Assembly (NCBI GenBank): GCA_018267515.1
Contig: JAFDYJ010000009.1
Location: 1-64,000, forward strand
Length of the DNA: 64,000 nt
Origin: Bacteroidota bacterium
GTDB lineage: Bacteria > Bacteroidota > Bacteroidia > Chitinophagales > Chitinophagaceae
Direction of reading: 5' to 3'
Shown here: in pieces, positions 17,513 to 25,516 of the stretch
Layout of the letters: each line of letters opens with the position of its first letter
Position numbering within the stretch: position 1 is the first letter of the stretch
Notes under the pieces: generated by a model
What the model saw: only the letters and a program-made list of their open reading frames with translations
Databases searched by the model: none
Told to the model about the DNA's origin: nothing
Program-made: the position numbers and the translations under genes

Positions 17513-18394
17513 ATGGCATTTAACTGGCAAACATTCCGGACAAGGTCACTGACTGCTGCTGTTTTTGTACTGGTCATGCTGACTGGGTTACTTTGGAATC
17601 ACTGGAGCTTCCTCGTTCTATTTTCGGTCATTCATTTTGGCTGCTGGTGGGAATATTTAAATCTTTTGGAAAAAATTCATAGAACTTTTTTCCATCGTTA
17701 TATCCGGATGGGATTTATGCTGACCGGTTTTGCAATTATGCTATGGTTTTGTGCACCGGTGTACCGGATAAATAATTATAGTATTAAAGAAAATTTTTCT
17801 TTTCCTGTTTCTATTGCCGGAGCTGTGTTGTTAGTGGCCGGGGTGATGTTGGTTAAAAGAATTTCGTTAAAAGCTTTTGTAACGGCAGCTCTCGGTTTAT
17901 TGTACCTATCGCTGAGCTGGGGACTTTTTATTGATATCTACTCTGGAGATATTCATTATGATGTCATCAGCAACAGCTATGATAATGACGGGTTTTGGAT
18001 TTATTTGTGGATCATTGCCATGATCTGGATAAATGATACCATGGCTTATATTGTAGGATCCCTGATAGGGAAAACTCCTTTATCGAGAGTGTCGCCTAAA
18101 AAAACCTGGGAGGGAACAGGCGGCGGCATATTATTATGCATGGCTGTTTCCGGCATCGTTGCATATCTGAGCGACAGGTTTCATCCCATTACAAAACATA
18201 TTATAATCATTGCAGCAATAACATCAATTACGGGTACATTTGGAGATTTGCTGGAGTCTAAGCTTAAAAGAATGGCAGGAGTGAAAGACAGCGGACACAT
18301 CATGCCGGGACATGGCGGTTTTCTTGACCGCTTTGATTCATTGTTACTGGCAGTCCCTGCTGTTTGGTTATATATTTATCTTTTCATGCGGTAA
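17513..18394 (+). CDS. cdsA: Phosphatidate cytidylyltransferase
   Basis: 293 residues, about eight transmembrane segments. Makes CDP-diacylglycerol from phosphatidate and CTP, the branch point of phospholipid synthesis. The C-terminal signature is intact: SRVSPKKTWEGTGGG and GDLLESKLKRMAGVKDSG...MPGHGGFLDRFDSL. It is followed, 57 bp on, by psd, so two steps of phosphatidylethanolamine synthesis are encoded side by side (the intermediate PssA is not in the window). Confidence 0.93.
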   Translation: MAFNWQTFRTRSLTAAVFVLVMLTGLLWNHWSFLVLFSVIHFGCWWEYLNLLEKIHRTFFHRYIRMGFMLTGFAIMLWFCAPVYRINNYSIKENFSFPVSIAGAVLLVAGVMLVKRISLKAFVTAALGLLYLSLSWGLFIDIYSGDIHYDVISNSYDNDGFWIYLWIIAMIWINDTMAYIVGSLIGKTPLSRVSPKKTWEGTGGGILLCMAVSGIVAYLSDRFHPITKHIIIIAAITSITGTFGDLLESKLKRMAGVKDSGHIMPGHGGFLDRFDSLLLAVPAVWLYIYLFMR

Positions 18395-18451
18395 ATTTAT
18401 TTTACTTCCTGATTTTTCCCATTCACTACCTTTACAACCTAAAATGTGATA

Positions 18452-19108
18452 ATGACTATTCATAAGGAAGGATATAAAACTATTGCCTGGACAGTTCTCG
18501 TTTTTGGCATTATCAATCTTTTCTCTTTTTATGTGCTCAGCCTCAATTTCCCGGTTATTTCCTGGATCATTTTTATTGTTACGCTGGTACTGTTGCTGTT
18601 TATGATTTCTTTTTTCAGGGTTCCCAAAAGAATGTTGACTATAAAGGCAGATTCGATCATAGCGCCGGCCGATGGTAAAGTAGTAGTGATTGAAGAAATA
18701 CAGGAAGATGAGTATTTTAAGGATAAAAGAATACAGGTTTCTGTTTTTATGAGCCCGTTGAATGTACATCTGAATCGCAATCCCGTAAGTGGAAATATAA
18801 TGTATAGCCGGTATCACAAAGGGAAATACCTGGTGGCCTGGCATCCGAAATCTTCTACTGAGAATGAAAGACATTCTGTTGTTTACAGTTGCAGCGGAAA
18901 AGAGATTTTAGTAAAGCAAATTGCCGGTGCTATGGCAAAACGGATAGTCAACTACCTGCAAGCCGGTCAAAAAGTGGAACAAACTGCCGAGATGGGATTT
19001 ATAAAATTAGGGTCACGGGTGGATCTCTTACTGCCTTTAGATACCAAAATCCAGGTTAAGATTGGTGATAAAGTTAAAGGGGGTGTAACTGTAATTGCAA
19101 ACTGGTAA
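18452..19108 (+). CDS. psd: Phosphatidylserine decarboxylase proenzyme
   Basis: 218 residues from ATG 18452 (an in-frame GTG lies two codons earlier). Two hydrophobic segments at about 12-52, then the catalytic domain: IIAPADGKVV, FMSPLNVHLNR with the conserved His, and the self-cleavage site KLGSRVD where Gly187-Ser188 would yield the pyruvoyl alpha chain. The short form with LGSRVD is usual in Bacteroidota. Converts phosphatidylserine to phosphatidylethanolamine at the inner membrane. Confidence 0.92.
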   Translation: MTIHKEGYKTIAWTVLVFGIINLFSFYVLSLNFPVISWIIFIVTLVLLLFMISFFRVPKRMLTIKADSIIAPADGKVVVIEEIQEDEYFKDKRIQVSVFMSPLNVHLNRNPVSGNIMYSRYHKGKYLVAWHPKSSTENERHSVVYSCSGKEILVKQIAGAMAKRIVNYLQAGQKVEQTAEMGFIKLGSRVDLLLPLDTKIQVKIGDKVKGGVTVIANW

Positions 19109-19132
19109 TTTCCCGGTTCTCCGATTTTCCTT

Positions 19133-19828
19133 TTAAAAAATTGTTTCCATTTCCTTCAGAGAATGTACGGTAAATGTGGGCCTGATATTTATAGAAATTT
19201 TCAGGTGATTGACAAAAACCTGGTCTATACCTGCATTCATTGCGCCAATAATATCTGCTTCAATATTATCACCGATCATGATGCTTTCATTTTTTGAAGC
19301 TTTGGTTTTTTCAAGGGCAAAATCAAAAATTTCCTTGTGTGGCTTTAAACTGTTAGAACCTTCGGAAGTAATAATTTCCTTAAAAAAATCACTCAGGCCG
19401 GAATGTTTTAATTTACTATGTTGTGTTTTTTCAAATCCGTTGGTGATCAGGTGTAATTCATAATTTTTGTTTTGCAAATAGCGGAGCAGGTCAAGGGTAT
19501 GAGGAAAAAGAATCGTTCGTGTGGGCAGGAGATCGAGAAAACGGACACTCATTTCCCGGGCAAGGTCTTCATCTGCAATTTTGAAATCCAGTAATGCCAG
19601 TGACATTCTTTTTACTCTTAACTCTTCCTGCCTGATAAATCCATTGCGATAGCGCTCCCAGAGTTTTTCATTGTGCAACAGGTAGTTTTTATGAAACTGA
19701 TTGAAGTCGGTTATTCCTCTTTTTTCCAATTCCAGCGAGGTATAGAGTTCGGCAAGAGTTGCAGTGGCATTTGCTTCAAAATCCCAGAGAGTATGATCGA
19801 GATCAAAGAATAAATGTCGGTACTTCAT
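19133..19828 (-). CDS. HAD-superfamily nucleotidase, YjjG type
   Basis: 231 residues. HAD motif I FFDLDHTLWDFEANA (nucleophile Asp10), motif II LITNGFEKTQHSKL, motif III Lys in LKPHKEIF, and motif IV MIGDNIEADIIGAMNAG. The DHTLWDFE form and length match YjjG noncanonical pyrimidine nucleotidases, which clear damaged nucleotides. It stands alone, convergent with psd. Confidence 0.85.
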   Translation of the reverse strand: MKYRHLFFDLDHTLWDFEANATATLAELYTSLELEKRGITDFNQFHKNYLLHNEKLWERYRNGFIRQEELRVKRMSLALLDFKIADEDLAREMSVRFLDLLPTRTILFPHTLDLLRYLQNKNYELHLITNGFEKTQHSKLKHSGLSDFFKEIITSEGSNSLKPHKEIFDFALEKTKASKNESIMIGDNIEADIIGAMNAGIDQVFVNHLKISINIRPTFTVHSLKEMETIF

Positions 19829-19916
19829 CGCTGCAATTTACAATTTAAGAAGCAGGATTTACAATTTTGAGAAGTAACTTGCAGATACCTGAGAATTTAT
19901 AACAGGCCTTCACTTT

Positions 19917-20618
19917 ATGAACATTGTAATCACAGGAGCATCCCGGGGAATCGGCAGGGCGACGGCAGAACTGTTTGCTGCAAACGGACATCACCTGTAC
20001 CTCAGTTCCCGAAACGAAACTGCATTGTATAAAGCAATGGAGGAGCTGATGCTCAAATTTCCTGATGTAACAATCAAAGCCCGGCCATATGATTTGAGTA
20101 AGAAAGAAAATGCTATTGCAATGGGTGACTGGATAGTGAGTTTAGACATTCCGGTAGATGTAGTTTTTAATAATGCAGGATCTTTCCTGCCCGGAAATGT
20201 TTATAACGAAAAAGAGGGAATACTGGAAAGCCAGCTGGAGACGAATTTATACAGTGCTTATCATCTGACCCGGACGATTTTGCCAAAATTGATGAAACAG
20301 AAAAGCGGTCATATTTTTAATATGTGCTCGGTTGCTTCCTTGCAGGCGTACAGGAATGGCGGATCATATAGCATCAGCAAATTTGCATTGCTGGGTTTTT
20401 CAAGAAACCTCAGGGAGGAATTGAAACCTCATGGTATAAAAGTTACAACTGTTATTGCCGGTGCTGCTTACACGGATTCATGGTCTTCCAGTGGCATTGA
20501 CAGAAACAGGTTTATGGAAGCATCAGATATTGCTAAAATGATTTATGCTTCATCCCAACTTTCCCCACAGGCATGTGTTGAAGAAATTGTAATGCGGCCG
20601 CAATTAGGAGACGTGTAG
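19917..20618 (+). CDS. Short-chain dehydrogenase/reductase
   Basis: 233 residues. Rossmann motif GASRGIGRATAELF (residues 7-20), NNAGSF, the catalytic Ser/Tyr/Lys in MCSVASLQAYRNGGSYSISK, and a short C-terminus. Classical SDR, probably NADP(H)-dependent given the basic Arg after the glycine motif and the SSRN that follows. The substrate is not predictable. Confidence 0.87.
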   Translation: MNIVITGASRGIGRATAELFAANGHHLYLSSRNETALYKAMEELMLKFPDVTIKARPYDLSKKENAIAMGDWIVSLDIPVDVVFNNAGSFLPGNVYNEKEGILESQLETNLYSAYHLTRTILPKLMKQKSGHIFNMCSVASLQAYRNGGSYSISKFALLGFSRNLREELKPHGIKVTTVIAGAAYTDSWSSSGIDRNRFMEASDIAKMIYASSQLSPQACVEEIVMRPQLGDV

Positions 20619-20713
20619 AATTTAGAATAGCGAATAAAGAATTTCGAATAACGAAATAATAGGTTTTCATTCTTCATTCAACGTTCCTTGTTCTTTATTC
20701 TTACTTCAATGAA

Positions 20714-21424
20714 CTACTCACTGTATTTATACCCGACACCTCTCACCGAATGAAAATATTTGGGATTGCGGCTGTCCTCTTCAAAATATTTACGAAAATT
20801 CAGGATGAAATTGTCTATTGTTCTTGTAGTAGGATATACATTATAGCCCCATACCGATTGCAATATTTTTTCCCTGGGTACTACTTCGTTTTTATTTTCT
20901 ATAAGTAATTTCAGCAACATGGTTTCTTTTTTACTAAGCTGAAGTTTCTTTCCACCTTTTGTTACTGCTTCCTGTGCTTTAAAATCAATCAGGTTGCTGC
21001 CAAAAGTGTAGGTTTCAGCAACAGTGGACTTGTCCTGTAGCTTTTTATTCTTCTCAATTAACTTTTGTACTCTCAATAATAACTCTTCAAGATTAAAAGG
21101 TTTTGTGAGATAATCGTCTGCTCCCTTTTTTAAACCTAATACTCTGTCTGCACTGCTGTTTTTTGCACTGACAATCAGGATGGGTACTTCATTATTATTC
21201 AGTCGAATAGTTTCAGTAACGTTAATACCGTCAATTTCAGGCAACATAACATCAAGAATGATGAGATCAAAATATTCGGCTTGCAATGATTTTATTGCGG
21301 CAGCACCATCAAAAGCAGATGTTACTTCGTATCCTTCTAACTCAAGGTTCAATTTCAATGCTTCATGCAGATTCTCTTCATCTTCTACCAGCAGGATGGA
21401 TAATTTTTTATTTTCAGTGTTCAT
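20714..21424 (-). CDS. OmpR-family response regulator
   Basis: 236 residues. Receiver domain (about 8-122) with the acidic pocket DEEN, phospho-acceptor Asp58 in LIILDVMLPEIDG, conserved Thr/Ser in ILIVSAKN and Lys in YLTKPF; then a winged-helix DNA-binding domain (about 140-235, REKILQSVWGYN and RTIDNFILNFRKYFE). The partner histidine kinase ends 2 bp upstream. It resembles the RprY-type regulators of Bacteroidota, but the regulon is unknown. Confidence 0.93.
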   Translation of the reverse strand: MNTENKKLSILLVEDEENLHEALKLNLELEGYEVTSAFDGAAAIKSLQAEYFDLIILDVMLPEIDGINVTETIRLNNNEVPILIVSAKNSSADRVLGLKKGADDYLTKPFNLEELLLRVQKLIEKNKKLQDKSTVAETYTFGSNLIDFKAQEAVTKGGKKLQLSKKETMLLKLLIENKNEVVPREKILQSVWGYNVYPTTRTIDNFILNFRKYFEEDSRNPKYFHSVRGVGYKYSE

Positions 21425-21426
21425 AG

Positions 21427-22419
21427 TCAGTCATAAAAGGTTACTGTAAAATTAGCGCCATGTGGAATATTGTTTGTCACCCGAATGTCCGCCTTATGAT
21501 CCCGGGCAATTTTACTGCAAAGGTACAGACCCAGGCCGGTGCCTTGTGTAGTCCGGGTAGATTCATTGCCAATACGGTAAAATTTTGCGAATATTTTCTT
21601 CTTTTCATTTTCAGCAATACCCGGCCCTTCATCAATGATCTGAAGTTGAACATGGTTGTTTTCTTCTCTTAAAATTGACTTAACCGGACATTCCCGTGGT
21701 GAGTACTTTAAAGCATTTTCAAGCAGGTTATTAATGAGAATCTGCAACAAGAGGAGGTCTCCTTTTACTTCCATATCCGGTTGTATCTGTTCTGTAAATT
21801 TTCTTTCGGGAAATCGTTTCCTGAAATCCAGGATGCAATCCTTAAGCAGGGCGGAAAAATCCAAATCTTCATGTGAAGACTGATAGCCGCCACCTTCCAG
21901 TTGAGAGGATACGAGAATGTTATTTGTAAGAAAATTCAATCTGGCAGTTTCTTCAAGTGTCATCCGTATTATTTTTTTCTGTTTTTCCGGATCGAGTGAG
22001 TGTTTCTGAAGTGTTTCCAGGTTTAACCGGGCAACGGAAATAGGTGTTTTTAATTCATGAGTTACAGCCATCATGAAATTTTGCTGTTGCTGTTGCATTT
22101 TAAACTGGCGCCGGATAGAACGGTATATAAAGACCGCTCCGATTATGATAAATAAAAAGAAAATACTTCCTTCACCAATGTATTTTGTTCTGTTTTTACC
22201 GTGTTCGAGCCGAATGGAAGAAAGTTCTGACCGGTACTGCTGAGGATATTGTAAACTGTCAATGGTATTTCTTAATTGATGGACTTTATATCCCTCCATC
22301 ATGCTATTCTGCTTTTCAAGGGATATGAACCACCAAACCAGCGCTGCGATGATGTATAAAAGGAGGGACCAATAAATGATAGCAATACTTTTTAATCTTT
22401 TCCTCCCTGCGTCTGGCAT
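21427..22419 (-). CDS. Sensor histidine kinase
   Basis: 330 residues from ATG 22419, which avoids the 32-bp overlap with gldH implied by an alternative start at 22467. Two transmembrane segments (about 12-34 and 85-99) bracket a short periplasmic loop. Then a HisKA domain with phospho-acceptor His121 in MMAVTHELKTPIS, and HATPase motifs: N-box LINNLLENALKYSP, G1 IDEGPGIAENE, and G2 TQGTGLGLYLCSKI. It pairs with the response regulator that follows. The short sensor loop suggests intramembrane or protein-mediated sensing. Confidence 0.92.
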   Translation of the reverse strand: MPDAGRKRLKSIAIIYWSLLLYIIAALVWWFISLEKQNSMMEGYKVHQLRNTIDSLQYPQQYRSELSSIRLEHGKNRTKYIGEGSIFFLFIIIGAVFIYRSIRRQFKMQQQQQNFMMAVTHELKTPISVARLNLETLQKHSLDPEKQKKIIRMTLEETARLNFLTNNILVSSQLEGGGYQSSHEDLDFSALLKDCILDFRKRFPERKFTEQIQPDMEVKGDLLLLQILINNLLENALKYSPRECPVKSILREENNHVQLQIIDEGPGIAENEKKKIFAKFYRIGNESTRTTQGTGLGLYLCSKIARDHKADIRVTNNIPHGANFTVTFYD

Positions 22420-22435
22420 AATAGTAACCCCCGGA

Positions 22436-22906
22436 TTATTTTTTCTTTTCAATACGAAGTCCCACATTTAAAACGTGTTCCAGCGGATCCTCCCTCATTA
22501 TTTGCTCCAGGGTAAAAGTATATATTCCCGCTTTCAGTAATTGAGGATCTCCTAACGGTATCCTGTGTTCATAAATATCATCCATGCCGCTTCCCATCCA
22601 GCCATTATTATCAGCAAGCATCAGTGATTGCCGGATTTTAATAGTACTGTCTGATCCCGGAGCTTTAATATACAGGTTTAGATAAATATTAGTGAAGCTG
22701 TATTTTTCTGTATGTCTCAGCACCAGGAAAAACCGGTAAGGAACTGTTGTGTCTTTAATATCAAAAGTAAAAACCGGTTTGAAGCTGCTTTTCCATTGAT
22801 GTTGAGGTAGGTTTACATCTTTTTCATACAAGTCAATAGTAGTACAGGATACAAAAAATAAAACTGTAGTAGTTATTAGGAATAAAGATGTTTTTATCTG
22901 CTTCAT
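22436..22906 (-). CDS. gldH: Gliding motility lipoprotein GldH
   Basis: 156 residues with a lipoprotein signal (lipobox FVSC, Cys21). Downstream, LYEKDVNLPQHQW, FTFDIKDTTVPYRFFLVLRH and YSFTNIYLNLYI match the GldH pattern. GldH is one of the gliding lipoproteins required for surface motility in flavobacteria and is widely kept in Bacteroidota with type IX secretion. It precedes the histidine kinase by 16 bp and may be in one unit with it. Confidence 0.85.
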   Translation of the reverse strand: MKQIKTSLFLITTTVLFFVSCTTIDLYEKDVNLPQHQWKSSFKPVFTFDIKDTTVPYRFFLVLRHTEKYSFTNIYLNLYIKAPGSDSTIKIRQSLMLADNNGWMGSGMDDIYEHRIPLGDPQLLKAGIYTFTLEQIMREDPLEHVLNVGLRIEKKK

Positions 22907-22961
22907 TGTGCAAAGATATTAACCTGCAGACAAGTAAAACGAAGTCTAACAGTATTGGCTG

Positions 22962-23837
22962 TTATAAAACATTAAGTATTTGTTCTTTTGCTTTTTCCAG
23001 CTCATCCTTCATGAGAACTACACATTTCTGAATGGCAGAATCATAAGCTTTGGATCCGGTGGTGTTGATTTCACGTCCAATTTCCTGAAGGATGAAGGAT
23101 AATTTCTTACCTTTTGTTTCCTCCGGCTCCTGCATCACCGTCTTAAAATATGCACAATGGTTTTTCAATCTTACCTGCTCTTCACTGATATCAATCTTTT
23201 CAATATAATAAATAAGCTCTTGTTCCAGCCGGTTATCATCATAGTTTTCTTTTCCAACATGCTCTTCCAGTAATTTTTTAAGGTCTTTGCGGATCAATTG
23301 CTGGCGGTGTGGCTCCAGTTTCATGACTTCTTCCTGTTGCTTTTCAATATTGCCGATACGGAGCAGCAGGTCCTGTTCTAAAGATTTTCCTTCTTCAAGG
23401 CGATGACTATTTAAGTCTTCCCATGCATTAAGAAGAATCACTGTGAAATCATTCCATTCTTTATCGGTAAGTGTTTCACTGGTAGGTGTAATTACCTCGG
23501 GAAGTTTAACCAGCGTACTTAATATATGTGAAGGATCCAGGCTCAGTGCTGCTGATAGTTCTGCTAACGGTTTATAATACGCTTTAGCCAGATCAGTATT
23601 TATACTTACCGGCTTTGCAGCGCCTGTTTCTTTAAGGCTGATGATGCAATCAATTGTTCCCCTGCACAGTTTTTCCGAGAGAAATTTCCTGATTTCAAAT
23701 TCAAAAGGTCTCAGGATTGCAGGTAGCTTTAATGTTAACTCAAATTGCTTGCCATTAAGTGATTTAATATCGGCCAGGAAAGTTTTATCACCTGCATTTC
23801 CTTCTGCTCGTCCAAATCCGGTCATTGATTTCAGCAT
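22962..23837 (-). CDS. YicC family endoribonuclease
   Basis: 291 residues. Start ATG at 23837 gives the canonical MLKSMTGFGRAEG; the frame extends 24 codons upstream but those are not family-like. The C-terminal LSFILQEIGREINTTGSKA is the diagnostic DUF1732 segment. E. coli YicC takes part in RNA turnover and related YloC is a ribonuclease; the exact role here is inferred. Length is normal. Confidence 0.9.
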   Translation of the reverse strand: MLKSMTGFGRAEGNAGDKTFLADIKSLNGKQFELTLKLPAILRPFEFEIRKFLSEKLCRGTIDCIISLKETGAAKPVSINTDLAKAYYKPLAELSAALSLDPSHILSTLVKLPEVITPTSETLTDKEWNDFTVILLNAWEDLNSHRLEEGKSLEQDLLLRIGNIEKQQEEVMKLEPHRQQLIRKDLKKLLEEHVGKENYDDNRLEQELIYYIEKIDISEEQVRLKNHCAYFKTVMQEPEETKGKKLSFILQEIGREINTTGSKAYDSAIQKCVVLMKDELEKAKEQILNVL

Positions 23838-24343
23838 GTGTAATTTCTTTAATGAAGTATTCCGGTAAAGGTATTTAAATACTTCGGTTGGTATGAAAAC
23901 TGTTTTCATGGCGTATTTTCATTGGGAAAAATGAAAATACCGGAAATAAAAATCCCCCCGATTTACCGGAGGGATCATTTATATGGATGGGTTAGTAAGT
24001 ACAGGGAAATGAATTTCCCAACGCAATATTAAAAATAAATTTTGCTAACAAAAAAAATTTTTTAATATTTTTTATTCACATCACAAGTTTGATTGTGGAT
24101 AATGGCTGCTTCAGGTATGTTTTATTGACTTCATTCAGGTTTGTAAAATAAGAACCCGGATCATTTTGTTATGACGACTGCTTGATGTCAGAAAAATACT
24201 TTTTCCATTGCCATCATTCAATTCCTGATTCATTTTGATACTGCAAACATGAATGCTCCAATGAAACCCATTGAATGAAATCTTACCGGGAGAAAATGAA
24301 CTGAGGAGTTTGGGACTTGTTACCTTTATGCAAACTTCAATCT
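23838..24343. other. Intergenic region between divergent yicC and lpxD, 506 bp
   Basis: This gap lies between two divergent genes. It holds a terminator-like hairpin on the minus strand (23945-23975), the motif ATGGGTTAGTAAGTA at 23987-24001, and a GGGAAA/TTTCCC hairpin at 24004-24019. Since neither flanking gene needs a terminator here, a small RNA is possible. The rest is A/T-rich and unremarkable. Confidence 0.4.
23945..23975 (-). terminator. Orphan terminator-like hairpin
   Basis: Stem ATCCCTCCG/CGGGGGGAT read on the minus strand (23967-23975 with 23952-23960, one mismatch) followed by TTTTTATTT. It points away from any annotated upstream gene. Confidence 0.5.
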
Positions 24344-25294
24344 ATGCGTTTTGAACAGCCTGTTGCACTACATTTTATTTCACAATTGATCGATGCTGAA
24401 GTGATCGGTGATTCTAATGCCTTTGCTACCGGGATTAATGAATTACATAAAGTGGAAAAAGGGGATCTCGTATTTGTGGATCATCCCAAGTATTATGAAC
24501 ATTGTATTCATTCTGCTGCCAGTTTTATTATCATCAATAAGAAAACAGATTTCCCCGAAGGCAAAGCACTGTTGATAGTGGATGATCCCTTTGAAGCCTA
24601 TCAAACTATTGTGAATCATTTTCGCCCATTTATTGCATCCAATAAAATGAAAAGTGATTCGGCTATCATTGGAGAGGATTCTATTATTTTTCCCAATGTA
24701 TACCTGGGAAATCATGTCCGGGTCGGCAGTCGTTGTGTTATTCATCCCAATGCTGTCATCATGGACCATTGTGTAATCGGGAATGATGTCATTATCCAGG
24801 CCGGTACGGTCATAGGTAGTGATGCCTTTTATTATAACAAAAAAACGAACCGGGATATCTATTATAGAAAGATGAATAGCTGCGGCAGGGTAGTCATTGA
24901 AGATGCGGTGGAGATTGGCGCCGGCTGCACTGTTGACCGTGGAGTAAGCGGTGATACCGTAATTGGTGCCGGAACCAAGATTGATAACATGGTGCATATC
25001 GGTCATGACACAGTAATTGGAAAGAATTGTTTGTTTGCTGCACAGGTAGCTATTGCAGGCGCAACCACTATTGAAGATAATGTTATACTCTGGGGGCAGG
25101 TGGGAGTGAGTAAAACATTGACTATCGGCAAAGATGCTGTGGTGTATGCGCAAAGCGGCGTTGGCACATCATTAGATGCAGGGAAAATTTATTTCGGTAC
25201 TCCTGCCGAAGATGCTTCTGTTAAAAAAAGAGAATTGGTATGGATAAAAAGGATTCCGGAGCTCTGGAAGAAAGTAATGGATAACAGAAGTTGA
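24344..25294 (+). CDS. lpxD: UDP-3-O-acylglucosamine N-acyltransferase (LpxD-like)
   Basis: 316 residues from ATG 24344. The N-terminal uridine-binding-like domain (about 1-100, with [20 protein letters not shown]) is followed by left-handed beta-helix hexapeptide repeats (about 105-285: [46 protein letters not shown] with the catalytic His). LpxD adds the amide-linked acyl chain in lipid A synthesis. Bacteroidota often carry a second LpxD-like paralogue, so it could be that copy rather than the essential one. Confidence 0.8.
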   Translation: MRFEQPVALHFISQLIDAEVIGDSNAFATGINELHKVEKGDLVFVDHPKYYEHCIHSAASFIIINKKTDFPEGKALLIVDDPFEAYQTIVNHFRPFIASNKMKSDSAIIGEDSIIFPNVYLGNHVRVGSRCVIHPNAVIMDHCVIGNDVIIQAGTVIGSDAFYYNKKTNRDIYYRKMNSCGRVVIEDAVEIGAGCTVDRGVSGDTVIGAGTKIDNMVHIGHDTVIGKNCLFAAQVAIAGATTIEDNVILWGQVGVSKTLTIGKDAVVYAQSGVGTSLDAGKIYFGTPAEDASVKKRELVWIKRIPELWKKVMDNRS

Positions 25295-25300
25295 TTTCGA

Positions 25301-25408
25301 TCATTCCAACGGTTCGTAGTCGTAGGGCAATTGATCTGCTAAGTTTTTCCAACTCCAATATCCCTAGTTGATCCAATCCTTTTGGTCATAATAATAACCA
25401 TTTTGCCT
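25301..25408 (-). pseudogene. Relic of the 3' end of the CarboxypepD-like gene at 29859
   Basis: Read on the minus strand it encodes RQNGYYYDQKDWIN, then a TAG stop at 25364-25366 where the intact gene has CAG, then GYWSWKNLADQLPYDYEPLE and a stop. The intact gene ends with the same 35 codons. Differences are mostly synonymous (seven), plus Leu/Pro, Tyr/Phe and the nonsense change. Similarity stops abruptly at about 25408. It forms a direct repeat with 29859-29966 around the S8 protease/lipoprotein island. Confidence 0.85.
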
Positions 25409-25459
25409 GAAATGTTATTTGCATTTTTAGCAAATTTCTAACCGCAAAAAGCAGTTTGG

Positions 25460-25490
25460 AAAAAAAGAGGCTGACTTTTTTTGAAGTCAG
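25460..25490 (-). terminator. Rho-independent terminator after the S8 peptidase operon
   Basis: On the minus strand stem CTGACTT/AAGTCAG (25484-25490 with 25471-25477), loop of six, then GCCTCTTTTTTT. Confidence 0.7.
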
Positions 25491-25516
25491 TCCCGGAAAA
25501 AATCAATAGAGCAGTG

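Noticed and set aside
24443-25153. Long minus-strand open frame opposite lpxD (236 codons)
   Set aside because: It is the antisense shadow of the hexapeptide-repeat gene; its composition is unlike a real protein and it has no family motifs.
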